A stretch of DNA of 64,000 nt, taken from contig CM075760.1 of assembly GCA_037974335.1 (NCBI GenBank), forward strand, positions 56,600,890 through 56,664,889. The letters run 5' to 3'. The notes beneath the pieces were generated by a model, which saw only the letters and a list, made by a program, of their open reading frames with translations, ran no database searches and was not told where the DNA came from. The translations under genes and the position numbers were made by a program. Source of the DNA: Prionace glauca. Lineage: Eukaryota > Chordata > Chondrichthyes > Carcharhiniformes > Carcharhinidae. This document shows, piece after piece, positions 34,920-46,378 of this stretch (positions are counted from its first letter, which is position 1; each line of letters opens with the position of its first letter).

Positions 34920-35440
34920 AATCCCTACAGTGCAGAAGAGATTCGGCCACTGAATCTGCAGCGACCACAGTCCCACCCAGACCCTCTCCCCCTAACCTCA
35001 TATATTTACCCCGCGAATCCCCCTGACACGAGGGAGCAATTCAGCAGAGATCACAGCAGCTAATTCAGACTCAGCATGTCATTTCCATCAGTAATATTGT
35101 AGTCTTCGGTAATTGTGATTGGTGAACAGATATCAAAAAGGACATTCCTCCTGCTCTTCTTGGAAACAGTGACCATGTGATGTGTCACCTCCAGCTGAGA
35201 AGGAACACGGTGTCCTCGATTGAACAGGTCACCGAGAGGCTGACAGCTCTGACGGTGCAGCATTCACTGAGCACTGCGCTGTTTCCTCGGGAAGTTGCCG
35301 GATTCTTATTCCTGCCAGACTGCCCTGTGTCCTCTGGCGCGGAAAAAATCTCTGAACCGACTGGAGACAGAATCCGGGAAATCCTAGATGAGCACTCATT
35401 TACCCAATCCAGGAAAGAATCGGATTTTAAATTTTAAAAA
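34920..35440. repeat. Repeat remnants upstream of the V gene
   Basis: A tail fragment ('cctacagtgcagaagagattcggcc') is followed by an old SINE-like repeat (about 35045-35400). The latter is homologous, in inverted orientation, to 44190-44520. Readable blocks include 'ggaaacagtgaccatgtg' and 'gacagctctgacggtgcagc'. Confidence 0.5.
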
Positions 35441-36044
35441 ATGAAAATTAAATTAACTTTACTGGGCCCGTGGAAACATGAGGACAATGAATTTAATCTT
35501 TAGAAAGATATTTCAGTCGAAATCGGAAAGAAAGAATTTATTAATATTAATTTATTGATGCCTTTTACAGCATTCAGATGTCCGAAAGTACTTTCTAACC
35601 CAAGGAAGCTCATTTCCGGTGTTGTCTCTGTGGTGATGTTAAAAACTTTATTAACACAGAAAACAGTGGGAATCTTTAATTCTGTGTCAGACAGGGTTGC
35701 CACAGTAACCCTGGGATAAAGAGATTGAGGAGTCCAGGTATTTTCCAGTTATTTTGAACTCACTCTCACACACACACATGTACACGCACACACTCCCCCC
35801 TCTGTCTCTCAATTTATGATTCATTGAGGAACCACTTCGATTAGAAACATTGTGCTGAACGTCTTATTCAGATTACTCAGTGACATTGAAATGCAATTAT
35901 TTCTATAGTTCATTCGTTAAGTCTCCCTTCTCATCCTCCTGGTGCACACACTGAGGTTGCACTGGTTGACCAGAGACTTATAATAGATTGGAGCCTGATT
36001 ACACCAGACAAATTCCTGCAGTGGTTTCCATTAACCCGTGCAAG

Positions 36045-36345
36045 ATCGGTGACCTTTGAACTCACCGACTCTTACCACCTGTCATTGGGCGTATTGCAAA
36101 AAAATTCCAAGCTGATAATCCACTTGTGTGACCGGCCCGGAAACATTGCTTCTGTAGTCATAAAACACCGAAGTGAGGTTGGATCCCAGACCTTGTGGTC
36201 CAGAAGACCTGTTTCTACGCCCGAGCATCTGAAATTCACATATAGACCCTTCCCCTAAACACTCTGTGGTTTGTGGTGTGAAGATATTTCCTGTAACTCC
36301 AGCTGTCACCTGTGACAAGGTGAACTCACTGTTCTCCACCTTTTA
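36045..36345 (-). pseudogene. Relic of a V promoter and leader region
   Basis: The minus strand shares long blocks with 43210-43480 (+): 'ggtgacagctggagttacag', 'aggtcttctgga' and 'ccaatgacaggtggtaagag'. In the plus copy the last block is the end of a leader exon. Here no good leader remains and no V exon follows. A 77-codon open frame over the region is incidental. Confidence 0.45.
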
Positions 36346-37131
36346 GTGAAAGATGAGGTCTTGGGATCTCATCTGAGAAAAAGCCACTCTCAACGTTGTT
36401 AACATTGCTGCGTGATAGTGCGGGATTTTTGTGTAGCGGATTATTGTAGGTTTTACTACTTTTATGATACTGCGACTGCCTCTGATGCCTTTCTCATTAT
36501 TTTGAATTTGTTGCATTTGATGTTTAGTATTGATACCAGAGCATTTGTGCCGTTTCCTGTTCAGGCGAGTAGACGGATTAATCTTGCTTTAATATGCCCA
36601 CAAATCTATGACTGATAAGTCTGGATTGTTCATTTCGAAAGACGTGAACGCTCGCTAATAATCAGACAAATATACCAACGGAACAATGGTTGCATGGTCA
36701 TCAGTAAATTCTGAATTCCGGGCCTCTTGAACATTAACTGAGTTACTGGATTAATCGTCTCGCGATAATACCACAAGGCCATTCTCTCTTTATTTATGAT
36801 ATCACCTGATTTTGACTCTGTCTATTACACTCGGTTGTTTTCAATATTGATCTCTGTTTCAACACTTTCCTCATTTTCTGTCCACTCCTTCTACGATGAC
36901 TTAAATTTCCTGTGTCCTGTTTTCCAATCACTCAGTCTAGTTTACATGCTCCCTCTTTCCTCTTCACCATTTCTGTTTTCAACTCTCTTCATTTTTGACA
37001 GAATTTTAATAATTAGAGTCTATATTTTGTTTTCAGTTGCGTTCATTTCCTTTTTTGACTATTTTAAAATAATCCCATCACTCCCTCCGCCGACATTGCA
37101 GACACACAGAGTGGATCTCACAATCGGTGCA

Positions 37132-37169
37132 GGTTTTTGTATGGGACCCCCCGTGTTTGTTACACTGTG
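37132..37169 (-). other. RSS with 22-base spacer
   Basis: On the minus strand: heptamer CACAGTG and nonamer ACAAAAACC, both exact, separated by 22 bases. The copy-B V gene has the same arrangement. Confidence 0.9.
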
Positions 37170-37502
37170 GCTCACGGCACAGAGATAGGTGGCGGTGTCT
37201 ATAACTCTGGCGTCTCTCACAGTCAGGGCACTGAATTTGGAGCCTTTTCCGATTGAGGCAGTGATCCTCTCGCTTTGATCGGTTTCTCTTCTGGCCATCA
37301 CCAGATGCTGGGGTGGCTGATTCGGGGACTGTCTGTACCAATACAAGGTGGTAAACGCAGTGGTGGTGGTGCAGTTGATGGATATGGTTTCCTCTTCGCT
37401 GACAACCTCCCACCGAGGGAGCTGCATCACCTCATCTGCTCCAATCACTCCCGTGAAGATCAGAGTGAAAAGCAGCAAAGAGAATCTGTAAATTCGGAAC
37501 AT
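37170..37502 (-). CDS. TCR alpha/delta V gene with intronless leader (copy A)
   Basis: One uninterrupted frame runs from the signal peptide (MFRIYRFSLLLFTLIFTG) into the V domain: MQLPRWEVVSEEETISINC, LYWYRQSPNQPPQHLV, RITASIGKGSKFSALTV, DTATYLCAV. Both cysteines and the FR2 Trp are present and an RSS with exact heptamer and nonamer follows. V genes normally carry a phase-1 intron in the leader, as all the other intact leadered V genes here do; it is absent. The gene is duplicated at 51.0-51.3 kb. It appears functional. Confidence 0.9.
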
Positions 37503-38155
37503 TTTTCAGATCAAATGAAATTCCTGCTCAAGCAATTGTCCAAGGAGTTCAGTTTAGAATTCGGATATGTGTATAATATTCACACGAAATAACAAGGAGC
37601 CAAAAACCCGCTCCAGTTGTAACTGTGGCGTCTCTCTGTGGAGCTGATGAAAGCAGCTGAGACTCGAGCTTTATCCGCTCACGGATGTCGATTCTACTGG
37701 AATCAGACATGGAGAATTGAAACCGGAATAAATAAACCCCATCGGTAACCCCATGTTTCCGGTTACAAATCTCGCCCCACGTGTCTAACTAGGAAACCAT
37801 TCTCCCTATCAGAACATTGACTGAACCCAGCTCAGGGTGAATCCATTCACTGGCTGCCGGCTCACCAGCTACTAACCCCACAGCACCACCGCGGACACAG
37901 GGAAATGCAGTGAGAACATCCCGAGGCAAAATATACAGGGTGAAGTTTGAAACGGATGTTTTCAAATATCCAATTCCTGTTTTACAGAACAGGCAAAGGA
38001 AATGCTCAACATTTGGACTGTTTGGAGAATATTCATAACAAGTAATTGTGAACCAAACACATTTCATATTTACTTTAATTTTAAAAACGTGATTTAAAAT
38101 TAAATTTTAAGTATTCAGACGGTCTGATTTATTTCTGTTTGAGCAGGTTTTTCAG

Positions 38156-38462
38156 ATCTGAGTCATGGAGATTCTGTCACTCTGTCGCTATCCTCAGGAT
38201 GAAAGACGAAAGAAGAAACATTGAGTTTAACCTGTACCTATGATATTACAATGATCAACTACATTTTATCCTGATACCGGCAACACTCAGCGAAACAGCG
38301 TCTATTTGTATTGAGGAAAAATTAGATATTTGTTGAAGATATAACAAATCTTGTTGAAAGCCGTTTCCCTGGAGACCTTCAGACGTCGAGTAAATTCACC
38401 AGTTTGACTATCTCTGGTCTGCAGCTGACTGACGCTGCCGTGTATCACTGCGCTTTCAGTCT
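38156..38462 (+). pseudogene. TCR V pseudogene (copy A)
   Basis: After an acceptor ('gtttttcag' ending 38155) the frame reads SHGDSVTLSLSSG-stop-KTKEETLSLTC, then a second stop where the FR2 Trp codon should be (TCC-TGA-TAC), and on to LTDAAVYHCAFS. The RSS is poor: heptamer CATCGTC at 38463 with nonamer ACAAAACCT 23 bases on. No leader exon was found. The first stop is shared with copy B at 52.0 kb, so it predates the duplication; the second is private. Confidence 0.8.
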
Positions 38463-39280
38463 CATCGTCATGGAAATCAGTCTGACTGATGTACAAAACC
38501 TGCCTTGAACTATCGGTTGAAACCGTGTCTGCTGCACAGAATCGTGGGCAGATGCAGCCACAATGTAACAGTCAGCCAGGCAAGAATCCTCATTAACCTG
38601 GGATCAGCCTTCACCCAAGTGTTTCCAGTATCCGGCCACTTCAGTCATCGTGCCTCTTTGAGTCTGTGAGATCACTCAGTGGTGAGTTGGCTGATATTTA
38701 AGGAAACACCTCGAGCTGGACTGCTTTCACCACCTTGATAGGGGAACGGCTGCACTTTTCCAGATGGGATTGTGGAAGTGAAACCCTGCTCTGTAAATTG
38801 GCAGCTGCAAATTCCGGCTTGCTCATAGTAACAAAAACATTCCAGCAGGAAGGAAACATTCTGTAGTTCACTGGTCATTCGGGGAATTCTATTCTCAATG
38901 TTTGTTTTAAAGATCACAGTCGCTTCCTTGTGAAATCTCTTCATTGATTATACACTTTCTCTGAAGCTGCAAAACTCTTGTCGGATCAAATAAACCCAGA
39001 CCACAGGTCGCCGGAAAAAGGCTTCAAAACCTGATGGGGATTGAGTTGCTGAATATTAGACAGACACCGGAACTGGATCAAATGACAATTACTAAACCAA
39101 AGAGATCAAATACATTTAAGAAGGTCAGCGATAGTCCAACTGCGAGTTGAAATTAACCAATGCAATTCCTCAAATGTTCCTTATCTCTTGTTGAGGTTGT
39201 GTTTTGTTCTGATATTTCAGGAACGCACCTGCGTCTCTCTCAGTGGAGGGTGAATTATTCTTTCTGTTTATCGGTGCAAG

Positions 39281-39299
39281 AGCACCCTCTGGTGGTACC
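39281..39299 (-). promoter_or_regulatory. CTCF-like motif
   Basis: The minus strand reads GTACCACCAGAGGGTGCT. It is duplicated with the block at 53042-53060. Confidence 0.5.
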
Positions 39300-39358
39300 T
39301 TTCTAGAACCCCAGTGTGAGGTTTTGTCCGGGAACCGCTCTATCTCTGCCGCAGTGTG

Positions 39359-39648
39359 GGCTCAATGGCACAGAAATACACAGCGCTGTCGGAGTGAAGA
39401 GCCCTGGCTTATTTAAGAAAGCAGTTTTGTTTCCTTTGTGCAAACAGCAGGAAGCCTGGCTCTTGAGACGAATCTCCCGCGCTTTATCCTCATTGAATAT
39501 TTTGGACCTTTTCCGGTTTACTGGACGTATCAGAACAGAGATGGTTCACGGTTGGTTATTGACTGACGACACTCCGGTATTGTGCTCTGTCTTTCCTGAA
39601 TTGTTAACTCAGAAGGAACCTGGAACAAGGAATCATCGTTCATGGTTC
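39359..39648 (-). pseudogene. TCR V pseudogene
   Basis: Degraded V exon on the minus strand. It has an acceptor-like 'gttatag' at 39649, FR1-like DDSLFQVPSELTIQE, FR2-like YVQ-stop-TGKGPKYSM, and FR3 end SDSAVYFCAIEP, followed by heptamer CACACTG (39358-39352) and nonamer ACAAAACCT. Several in-frame stops and at least one frameshift interrupt it. FR2 resembles the V gene at 63.8 kb (YVQYPGQGLQYM). Confidence 0.75.
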
Positions 39649-39728
39649 CTATAACACAAACCCAGAGTATTCCAAAAGTCAGAAATTAAACACAATTCCT
39701 GGATAAGACATTGACTGAACAGAGACTC

Positions 39729-39860
39729 GATGTGGAGATACCGGCGTTGGACTGGGGTAAACACAGTAAGAATTCTCACAACACCAGGTTAAAGTCCCAC
39801 AAGTTTATTTGGTAGAAAACGCCAAAAGCTTTCGGTGTTTTCCCCTTCATCAGGTGTCTC
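39729..39860 (+). repeat. SINE copy
   Basis: The block starts 'gatgtggagataccggcg' and contains 'caacaccaggttaaagtc' and 'aagctttcggtg'. The same repeat occurs at 14.87, 47.73 and 48.66 kb. Confidence 0.7.
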
Positions 39861-41100
39861 ACCAGACAACAAGACCATTATTACCAGTAAGGAACAAGGG
39901 GACATATCGTAATTCCTTTAGAGTTCGACAGAAAAATACAGGTTATTCTCGATGTGTTGATTCTTCTAATCTGATACAAAGTGTAACCCAGATCAGAATG
40001 TGGCTTTACTGACTCAGAAACTGAGGTTGTTTTTCAGGGATACGTCTAACTGTTCTGTGAATGTTGATCGAAGTGACGCACCAATAAATGGGAAACGGAC
40101 AGAATTATCTAGTCTGATTGCTTCTCTTTCTCTTTCTGACATTTTCAGGGTTTCTGCCTCCCTTTTCTTGTTTCTGTCTCTGTCAGTTGTTCGTTCTGAC
40201 TCTCTTTTCGAAGTACCATGAAAATGCGGAGTTTAGAAAATCTAACTTGTCTCGGAATCTTATGAAAAAAAAATCCTCACAAGAAGAATTCTGTTAATAG
40301 TAGCAAACATATTTCTGTATTTTATAGATAAGTTTGAAATTACAACAGTTAGACAAAATGCTTAATTTAGTGGGAATCAGGGCAAAATCAATTCCCTCTG
40401 CATGCGGCACAATAACAGTCGCAATCTGCAAAGTTTCGTGTTGATTTGAATTCGTTTTATTCATTCTTTATGGCGTGCACATTGGATAAACAGAATGAGC
40501 TATCAAGATACAAGGAAAGCATTTCTCCCTTCTTTATAGTTATCTAAAATGAAGTGTGTGTTACTCGGCATAATAATAATTACCTGATGACATAATTATA
40601 CATCGATGTGAGAAACCTGTCACTTTTTCAGTCGCGCTGGCAAAATGCTTTTTCCAAACCATTTATTTTGCACGGACAACACAAACTGACGCCAACTTCA
40701 ATCAAAAAATTGGAAAATATTAATCTGTCAGTTTGTTTGCCCATTGTAAGTTTGTATCGTCCAGGTATCATTCACAACTTAAGCTCCAAAGACCTCAGTG
40801 CATCAAAGTGCAGCAACGTTTATCTACTATACGTTTGGATGGAATTAACATCTGATAACTACATCAGTTGTGTACATTAATCCCTAAATGCAATCTCCAG
40901 GCAATAACTCCCATGGGCAATGGCGAACAATGTTCGCATAGAGTGGATGATAACAAAAGGGCAAATGGCCACCCGACCTCCTGCTGCAAACTTTCATCCC
41001 TGACAACGATATTCAATATTCACACTTCAGCAACCGGGTCCTGGGTCCAGCTATCGAGTGACTGAACCTCTCTGTGACTCACAAAAGCCGGCGCCTGCAG
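39861..41100. other. No gene seen
   Basis: AT-rich non-coding sequence between V segments. No leader, V end or RSS recognised on either strand. Confidence 0.4.
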
Positions 41101-41108
41101 TAAGTGAA

Positions 41109-41127
41109 AGCCGCCAGCAGATGGTGA
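41109..41127 (+). promoter_or_regulatory. CTCF-like motif
   Basis: The plus strand reads AGCCGCCAGCAGATGGTGA, matching the CCASNAGRKGG core. It lies about 0.5 kb upstream of the V leader at 41602. Confidence 0.45.
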
Positions 41128-41411
41128 TATTGCATTATTTTCGTCACGAGACAGTGACATTCCCGTTTCAACTCACAAGCCATCAACCGAGAGAGTACGT
41201 GAACAATGGGCCGAATGGTCTCTGTTAGTGTTACAACAATTTACGGTTCCAAGATTATGCACGGCTCTTTTCAATTAGAAAGACGCCCAGCACAATTCTT
41301 GCAACACAATTTACTTTGTTGCTGCAGTGAGGAAGGAGATGCTCGGAAGCAGTGACGGTTCAAATGGTTTCTGGTTTGAGAAACAGCCAATTGCTGAGTG
41401 GCACCGTGAGA

Positions 41412-41419
41412 AACGTCAG
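41412..41419 (+). promoter_or_regulatory. CRE-like site upstream of the V gene
   Basis: AACGTCAG, the reverse of CTGACGTT, lies about 190 bases above the leader ATG. The equivalent site is kept in the related V pseudogene at 48.5 kb (TGACGTTG, 48516-48523). Confidence 0.4.
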
Positions 41420-41601
41420 ATACCGATATCCCATAATTATCCAATCGGTGACAGTGTGGCCCTTCGGTCTCACATTGAATGGGGGAATGTGAAGCTCTCG
41501 CCTCTCCTCTCCCTCCCCAACATTCAGAGTCTGGGCCTTGGCTGCAAGTCCCAGTTTAGAGAGTAGATCCTGATTGATGCTCTTGTGTATCTTCATCAAT
41601 C

Positions 41602-42030
41602 ATGAAGAGAAATCCCCGCAAAGACTTATTTCCAGTTGGAGCTCTGATGCTGCTGATATTGTGTGAGTTTATTGATTTCCTCAGACTGATTATTTTTAAC
41701 AATCTCTTCGTAACGTATAGTTTATGAGTGATTTTCTTCTGTTCACAGCCGTTCAGTGTGAGGATCAGAGCTCCCATCCTGAGGAGGTCGTGTCTCGGGA
41801 AGGGGAGCGGGTTGAACTCAAGTGTCGGCTCTCTGTTGCTACAGACGATTCAGTAGCCTGGTACAGACAAACACTGAGAGGACCTCCGGCATTTATCGCC
41901 TCCATTTACCAGGGGAATTCGACCAAAGGAAGTTACACACTGTCCTTTGACCGAGTAAAGAATTCCTACACCATTTCTATAGATGAGACGACGGTTCTGT
42001 TCTCCGGAATGTATCTCTGTGCGAAGCAGA
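41602..42030 (+). CDS. TCR alpha/delta V gene, plus orientation
   Basis: The leader exon 41602-41662 encodes MKRNPRKDLFPVGALMLLIL with donor GTGAGT in phase 1. The V exon 41749-42030 follows acceptor 'ttcacag'. It reads VQCEDQSSHPEEVVSREG, VELKC, VAWYRQTLRGPPAFIASIY, TLSFDRVKNSYTISI and SGMYLCAKQ. Both cysteines, the FR2 Trp and YLC are present and no stop precedes the RSS. It is the best-preserved member of a subfamily whose inverted pseudogene lies at 47.8-48.6 kb. Its orientation is opposite to the minus-strand V genes, so joining to the same D/J would need inversion for one set. Confidence 0.85.
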
Positions 42031-42069
42031 TACAGTGAGACAAAGAGCGGACCCCCCTGTACAATATCC
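42031..42069 (+). other. 23-RSS
   Basis: Heptamer TACAGTG (six of seven), 23-base spacer and nonamer ACAATATCC (seven of nine). Confidence 0.75.
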
Positions 42070-42494
42070 TGTTCACTGCTGTGTCTCCGTTGCACTTTTA
42101 AGTTTTCTGCAAATCAGAAATGCCGTTGATGTTCTTGAATGTTACTTTCCCACATTTAATGCTCTATCTAGATAGCGTTCTAACATCCTAAAGTTGTCAT
42201 TAAAGATGCAGATTATCGAAGCATATTAAGTTTTTTTTTAAAAAAACTGTTTCGTTGTTCCAAAAGCAAATTAAAGAGGCAGGCAGAAAAATCTGTCTGT
42301 CAATTATCTAAATAAATATTCTAGAAAAAGATAGGTAAATAGACAGATTGATAAGAGGTAGAGATGTTCAGAGTCAGATGCAGATAGACAGGTGGATAGA
42401 CTGATCGTTAACTTCCTTTTGCCAGTAAGCGTAAGAACATTATTTAATTATCCCTGGATGTATCTTTATATTAATTTTGTTCTTGTTTTCACAG

Positions 42495-42774
42495 CTGTGT
42501 CTTGTCACTCGAAGACACTTCAGATATCGATGTATCGGGTAAATCAAGGACAGACCATCTCTCTCCATCACAATATTACTGTTACTGGGAATGAGTTTGT
42601 ATTTTGGTACCGACAATTCACTGATCAATCTCCAGAGTATCTCGTTTCCACATTCAGAGATGAAACAACTGAGGGAAGATTTAAAGTATCTGTGGACAGT
42701 GAGAAAGGATCCACCGGTCTCACTGTTAACACGGTCGACCTGTGTGATGCTGCGGTGAATACAGTGCAGTGAGA
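42495..42774 (+). pseudogene. TCR V pseudogene
   Basis: The V exon follows acceptor 'gttttcacag' and reads MYRVNQGQTISLHHN, FVFWYRQFTDQSPEYLV and GSTGLTVNTVDLCDAA. The FR1 Cys is replaced by His, and the sequence where YYC should be has lost bases and the Cys codon (gtgaatacagtgcagtg), shifting the frame. An RSS remains (CACAGTG at 42775, 23 bases, AAAATAACT). No leader exon was found upstream. Confidence 0.75.
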
Positions 42775-43197
42775 CACAGTGAAACAGAGAGATGCAAAGC
42801 CTGAAAAATAACTCACTCGACATGGGGACTGTGGAGCCAAAAATCCCATGGCCTTTAGAAGAGAGCATGTTTCAAGCCATATCGATAGAAAATGTTCTTC
42901 TTGTGAGTTATATGATGGAATTAAAACAATATATTTTATTGTTTCTAACAATAGAACTTGCAGAAAAACCCACATTAGAAATATACAAATTACTTCTTGA
43001 CTCATCAGAAAACAGACAAATGATCTTGTATCAATATCAAGCAGCAAATGGAGAAAACTAAAAACAATAACAAAGGTATCAGATATAGAAGTACTAACAT
43101 CGAAGTAATAAAACCCATAATAAACTGCCGCAATATAAACCCAGCGATATCATACAACAACATTCGAGAACAACATAGAGGATCATTGCTTCACTGA

Positions 43198-43473
43198 TGA
43201 CGTCCCCTTTCGCTAAACCTTGTAGAACCGTCACTTCCCCCTGTAACAGGTGACAGCTGGAGTTACAGGAAATATCTGTGCGTCTTCTCACCACAAACCG
43301 CAGTGAATTTAGAGCAAGAGCTTGTAAGTGAATTACGGAAGACCCAGCACAGAAGGTCTTCTGGACAAGAAGTTTTGGGTGCGGCCTTCTGGCTACTGAG
43401 ATGTGTTCTTCACCTCGTCACCAAATGTTGAACATCACGGTCTCAATTCTTCTAATATACCTAATGACAGGTG
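43198..43473 (+). pseudogene. Orphan V leader exon with promoter
   Basis: An ATG at 43425 opens MLNITVSILLIYLMTG and meets a donor GTGAGA after 43473 in phase 1, as expected for a V leader. A CRE-like TGACGTCC lies at 43198-43205, 220 bases upstream. No V exon follows within 700 bases, so it is an orphan. The region is homologous in inverted orientation to 36045-36345. Confidence 0.55.
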
Positions 43474-43479
43474 GTGAGA

Positions 43480-44700
43480 ACAGGAGAGTTTCCTGCTCAC
43501 ACATACTGCAGGAGGTAATGAAAACCACTGCAGTAATTTGTCTGGCATAATCATGGAGCAATCTAATGGAAATCTGGGGTCACTTAGCACCACGTCAGGG
43601 CATGATGCAGAGGATGAGGTGGGGACAGGAGGCTCAGAGAGTGATCTCTACACAGCATTGTATTCTAATGCCATTGGGTAATTTGAGTAAGACGTTCAGG
43701 ACAATATGGATCGTCCAAATGGCTCCTCAATGTAGCAGAAAGAGAAAGAGCGAGGCTGGGAGGAAAGGGAGAAAGAGAGGGGGAAAGGTGTCCATTATTT
43801 GGTTCAAATTTGTGACAAGTTCAATGAAACCGGCACATATTTAAATTCCCTAATCCCTTTACTCCAGGGTCAGAGTGACGAGAATTTCTCATTGAGAATT
43901 AAACATTCTCACTGCCTCCTGCGGTGATGAAGTTTGTAACCACAACAACTATAATGAAAATGAAATTCCTTAGGTTCGCAAGTCCCATTTGACCTCTGGA
44001 GTCTGTGAAAGGCGCTACATCATTAAAAGTACGATCTCTTTTTTCGAGGGATACCTGTTTGTACAGGTTGCGTTCATTGTCTTTCTGTTTCCAAGGGGAA
44101 CCGATAATGTTTATCTTTAAGTTCATTTTCGTTATTTCAGTTTGTTTTTTTTCCAGAATAGGTTAATGAATGGTCACCACGCACTGGGACTTCACGGATT
44201 CTTTCTTCAGTCCCTTCAGAGATTCTTTCCCCTCCAGGAGAATCCGGCAGTCTATCCGGAACCACACTCCGGGAACTTACCAAGGAGACAGCGCAGTGTT
44301 TAGAAATGCTACACCGTCAGAGCTCTCAGCCTCTCGATGACCTGTTAAATCTGGGGTACCGTCTTCCCCCTCAGGTGGAGGTGCCACATGGTCACTGTTT
44401 CCAAAAACAGCAAGAGAGACATCCTGTTCGGTATCTGTTCACCAATCACAATGACTGAGACTACAATATTACTGAATGAAACAATGTGCTGATTCCAAAT
44501 TAGCTGCTGTATTTACCACCTAAAACACTTCGGGACATTAAAATTTATAAATATTCTCATACTCATTCTCTTAAGTCTCCCGATGTTTTAATTTTGCAAT
44601 ATATTTGTTATTCATAAAAATATTCTCAGTAAAAAATGAGAAATCACCACGATTTCAGGTTCCATTTCAGACTCACTCTGATCCAAAGTTTGCCTCACGC
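43480..44700. other. No gene; old SINE-like repeat at 44190-44520
   Basis: Non-coding. The stretch 44190-44520 ('gacagcgcagtg', 'acaccgtcagagctc', 'gtcactgtttccaaaaacag') is the inverted counterpart of 35045-35400. I see no V exon for the leader at 43.4 kb. Confidence 0.5.
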
Positions 44701-44726
44701 TCCGTTACGTTGCGTGCGGCTCTGAG

Positions 44727-44765
44727 AGTTTTTGTACAGGTTCAGCCCAGCTCTGAGTCTCTGTG
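44727..44765 (-). other. 23-RSS
   Basis: On the minus strand: heptamer CACAGAG (six of seven), 23-base spacer and nonamer ACAAAAACT (eight of nine). Confidence 0.85.
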
Positions 44766-45679
44766 GGTCTCAGTGCGCAGTAATACACCCCGGAGACTGT
44801 CAGCTCTGTTTTAGACACTTTCAGCGGGACGGTGCGGGTTGTTTCATTGAGCTCCGCTGAAAAACGGTCCTCTGTGGATGCCTCTGTGTTGTATGTGTCT
44901 CTCCTCAGCAGAAACTCCATGGACCCGCTGGAATACTGTCGGTACCAGAATAAATAAGCAATGCTACCACTTGTAGCTGTGTAATTACAGAGTAACTGAA
45001 CAACATCTCCTTCAGTGACGGTGACTGCAGCCGGTGTCTGTGAAACAGAATCTCCTCCACAATGTCCTGTAAGAACGCAAAGGAATATTAAACTAAACAA
45101 TGCGATTTCACCCTGCCCCCAACCCCACCCCGAACCCCCCAACCCCATCCCTCACCCCCAGAATCTGCCGCGTTCTTGAACAATAATCTCAGAAAGAAAT
45201 CACACAGCACAACAAAACATATATTTCACAGTTCAGCCGCTGGAAAGAGGCGTTTGTAGCGTTTAAATAAAACTTCCACCATAAAAATTCCGTTCTTTCT
45301 AAAGAGATCAGTTCCTCGCCTTCAGTCCCTATAACTGGAAACAGCTCACGGTCTGTCTGTTTGAAATGTGGTGTTTGCCAAACTCATTCACTGGTATCAG
45401 AGGAGCTTCAATCTGAGCCCAACTCATTCTCATTCCAAGGGGGAATTGTGCCTAATCCCAACAATGCTCAGCGTTGAGACCAGCGAGATCCTGATAATTT
45501 TTCGATGTTGTGATCAATCCATTCCCTGATCACCCATCCACTCCCACTTGCATTGAGCGAACCGCCTGACAGAATATATTATGTGGTAGTGATGTATAAC
45601 ACAGAAGTGAGCAACTTGTGAACCTACCGGTTAAAAGAACAGTCGCTATGATGAATACATACAAAGTAACCGGAGACAT
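44766..45679 (-). CDS. TCR alpha/delta V gene, intact
   Basis: The leader exon 45679-45628 encodes MSPVTLYVFIIATVLLT with donor GTAGGT in phase 1. After a 561-base intron the V exon 45066-44766 (acceptor 'gttcttacag') reads HCGGDSVSQTPAAVTVTEGD, VQLLC, YLFWYRQYSSGSMEFLL, DRFSAELNETTRTVPL and SGVYYCALRP. Both cysteines, the FR2 Trp and YYC are present. The intron carries a C-rich run, G-rich in the transcript. An open frame also runs upstream of the acceptor through this intron and is incidental. Confidence 0.9.
45110..45163 (-). other. G-rich tract in the V leader intron
   Basis: On the minus (sense) strand several runs of four to six G are spaced by short loops ('gggatggggttggggggttc'), close to the acceptor. 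It can form a G-quadruplex in principle. Confidence 0.5.
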
Positions 45680-45939
45680 GTTTGCAGAGAGCTGGAAGCG
45701 GATTTGACCAGAATGGGTTGAAGTGTTTTCGTCAAGAGCTGGGAAGAGGTTGAGTCATATCCGGGCCCACGTTGATTGGTTCACCACTGAAAACATCATC
45801 AGATAACATCCAATTGGTTTCAAGCTCCTTTGATCTCCAATTCAGCAATGAACTCACAGTTCCTTCATTTCCAATTCGGCCTCTTGGCGGAGGGGCAATA
45901 GCATAAAAGTGAATTTGGTCATCCCAGTACAAAGGATTA

Positions 45940-46277
45940 CCATAGAACCCTACAGTGCAGAAACAGGCCCTTCGGCCCATCGAGTCTGCACCGAACACAA
46001 TCCCACCCAGACCCGATCCCCATATCCCTACACATTTACCTGCTAATCCCTCTAACCTACACATCCCAGGATACTAAGGGGCAATTTTAGCATAGCCAAT
46101 GAACCTAACCCACACATCTTTGGACTGTGGGAGGAAACCAGAGCACCCGGAGAAAACCCACGCAGACACGAGGAGAATGTGCAAACTCCACACAGGCAGT
46201 GACCCGAGCCGGGAATCGAACCCAGCACCCTGGAGCTGTGAAGCAGCAGTGCTAACCGCTGTGCTACCGTGCCGCCC
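45940..46277 (-). repeat. tRNA-derived SINE
   Basis: Antisense full-length copy: 'cctacagtgcagaaacaggc' at one end, 'ggactgtgggaggaaaccag' within, and tRNA-like 'gggaatcgaacccagcaccc' then 'gtgccgccc' at the other. It lies upstream of the V leader. Confidence 0.75.
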
Positions 46278-46378
46278 ATTACATTCCTCTTCAGCAGTCA
46301 TTTCAGGCAACGACCCGACCCCTGAGTCTTGATGGCTCTGTTTCCTCATGGAGAATGACAGCATTCATCCTTACAGCA

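Larger units (their letters stand above)
36683..39337 (+). repeat. Segmental duplication, copy A
   Basis: About 2.65 kb nearly identical to 50524-53085, in the same orientation and 13.85 kb apart. It starts inside a SINE ('catggtcatcagtaaattct'), contains a minus-strand V gene and a plus-strand V pseudogene, and its homology ends within the RSS spacer of the V pseudogene at 39.36 kb. Copies differ by scattered substitutions and small indels. Confidence 0.9.

Noticed and set aside
35177-35437. An 86-codon plus-strand frame
   Set aside because: It lies in an old SINE-like repeat that recurs inverted at 44.2-44.5 kb, where the frame is not kept.
36082-36339. An 85-codon minus-strand frame with a V-like feel (SQVTAGVTGN)
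   Set aside because: The homologous region at 43.2-43.5 kb shows this is promoter and leader sequence, not a V domain; no YYC or RSS is present.
44727-45148. Continuous frame from 45148 suggesting an intronless leader for the V at 44.8 kb
   Set aside because: The upstream residues (Gly/Trp-rich) come from a G-rich intron; a proper leader exon with phase-1 donor exists at 45679-45628 and an acceptor at 45067.
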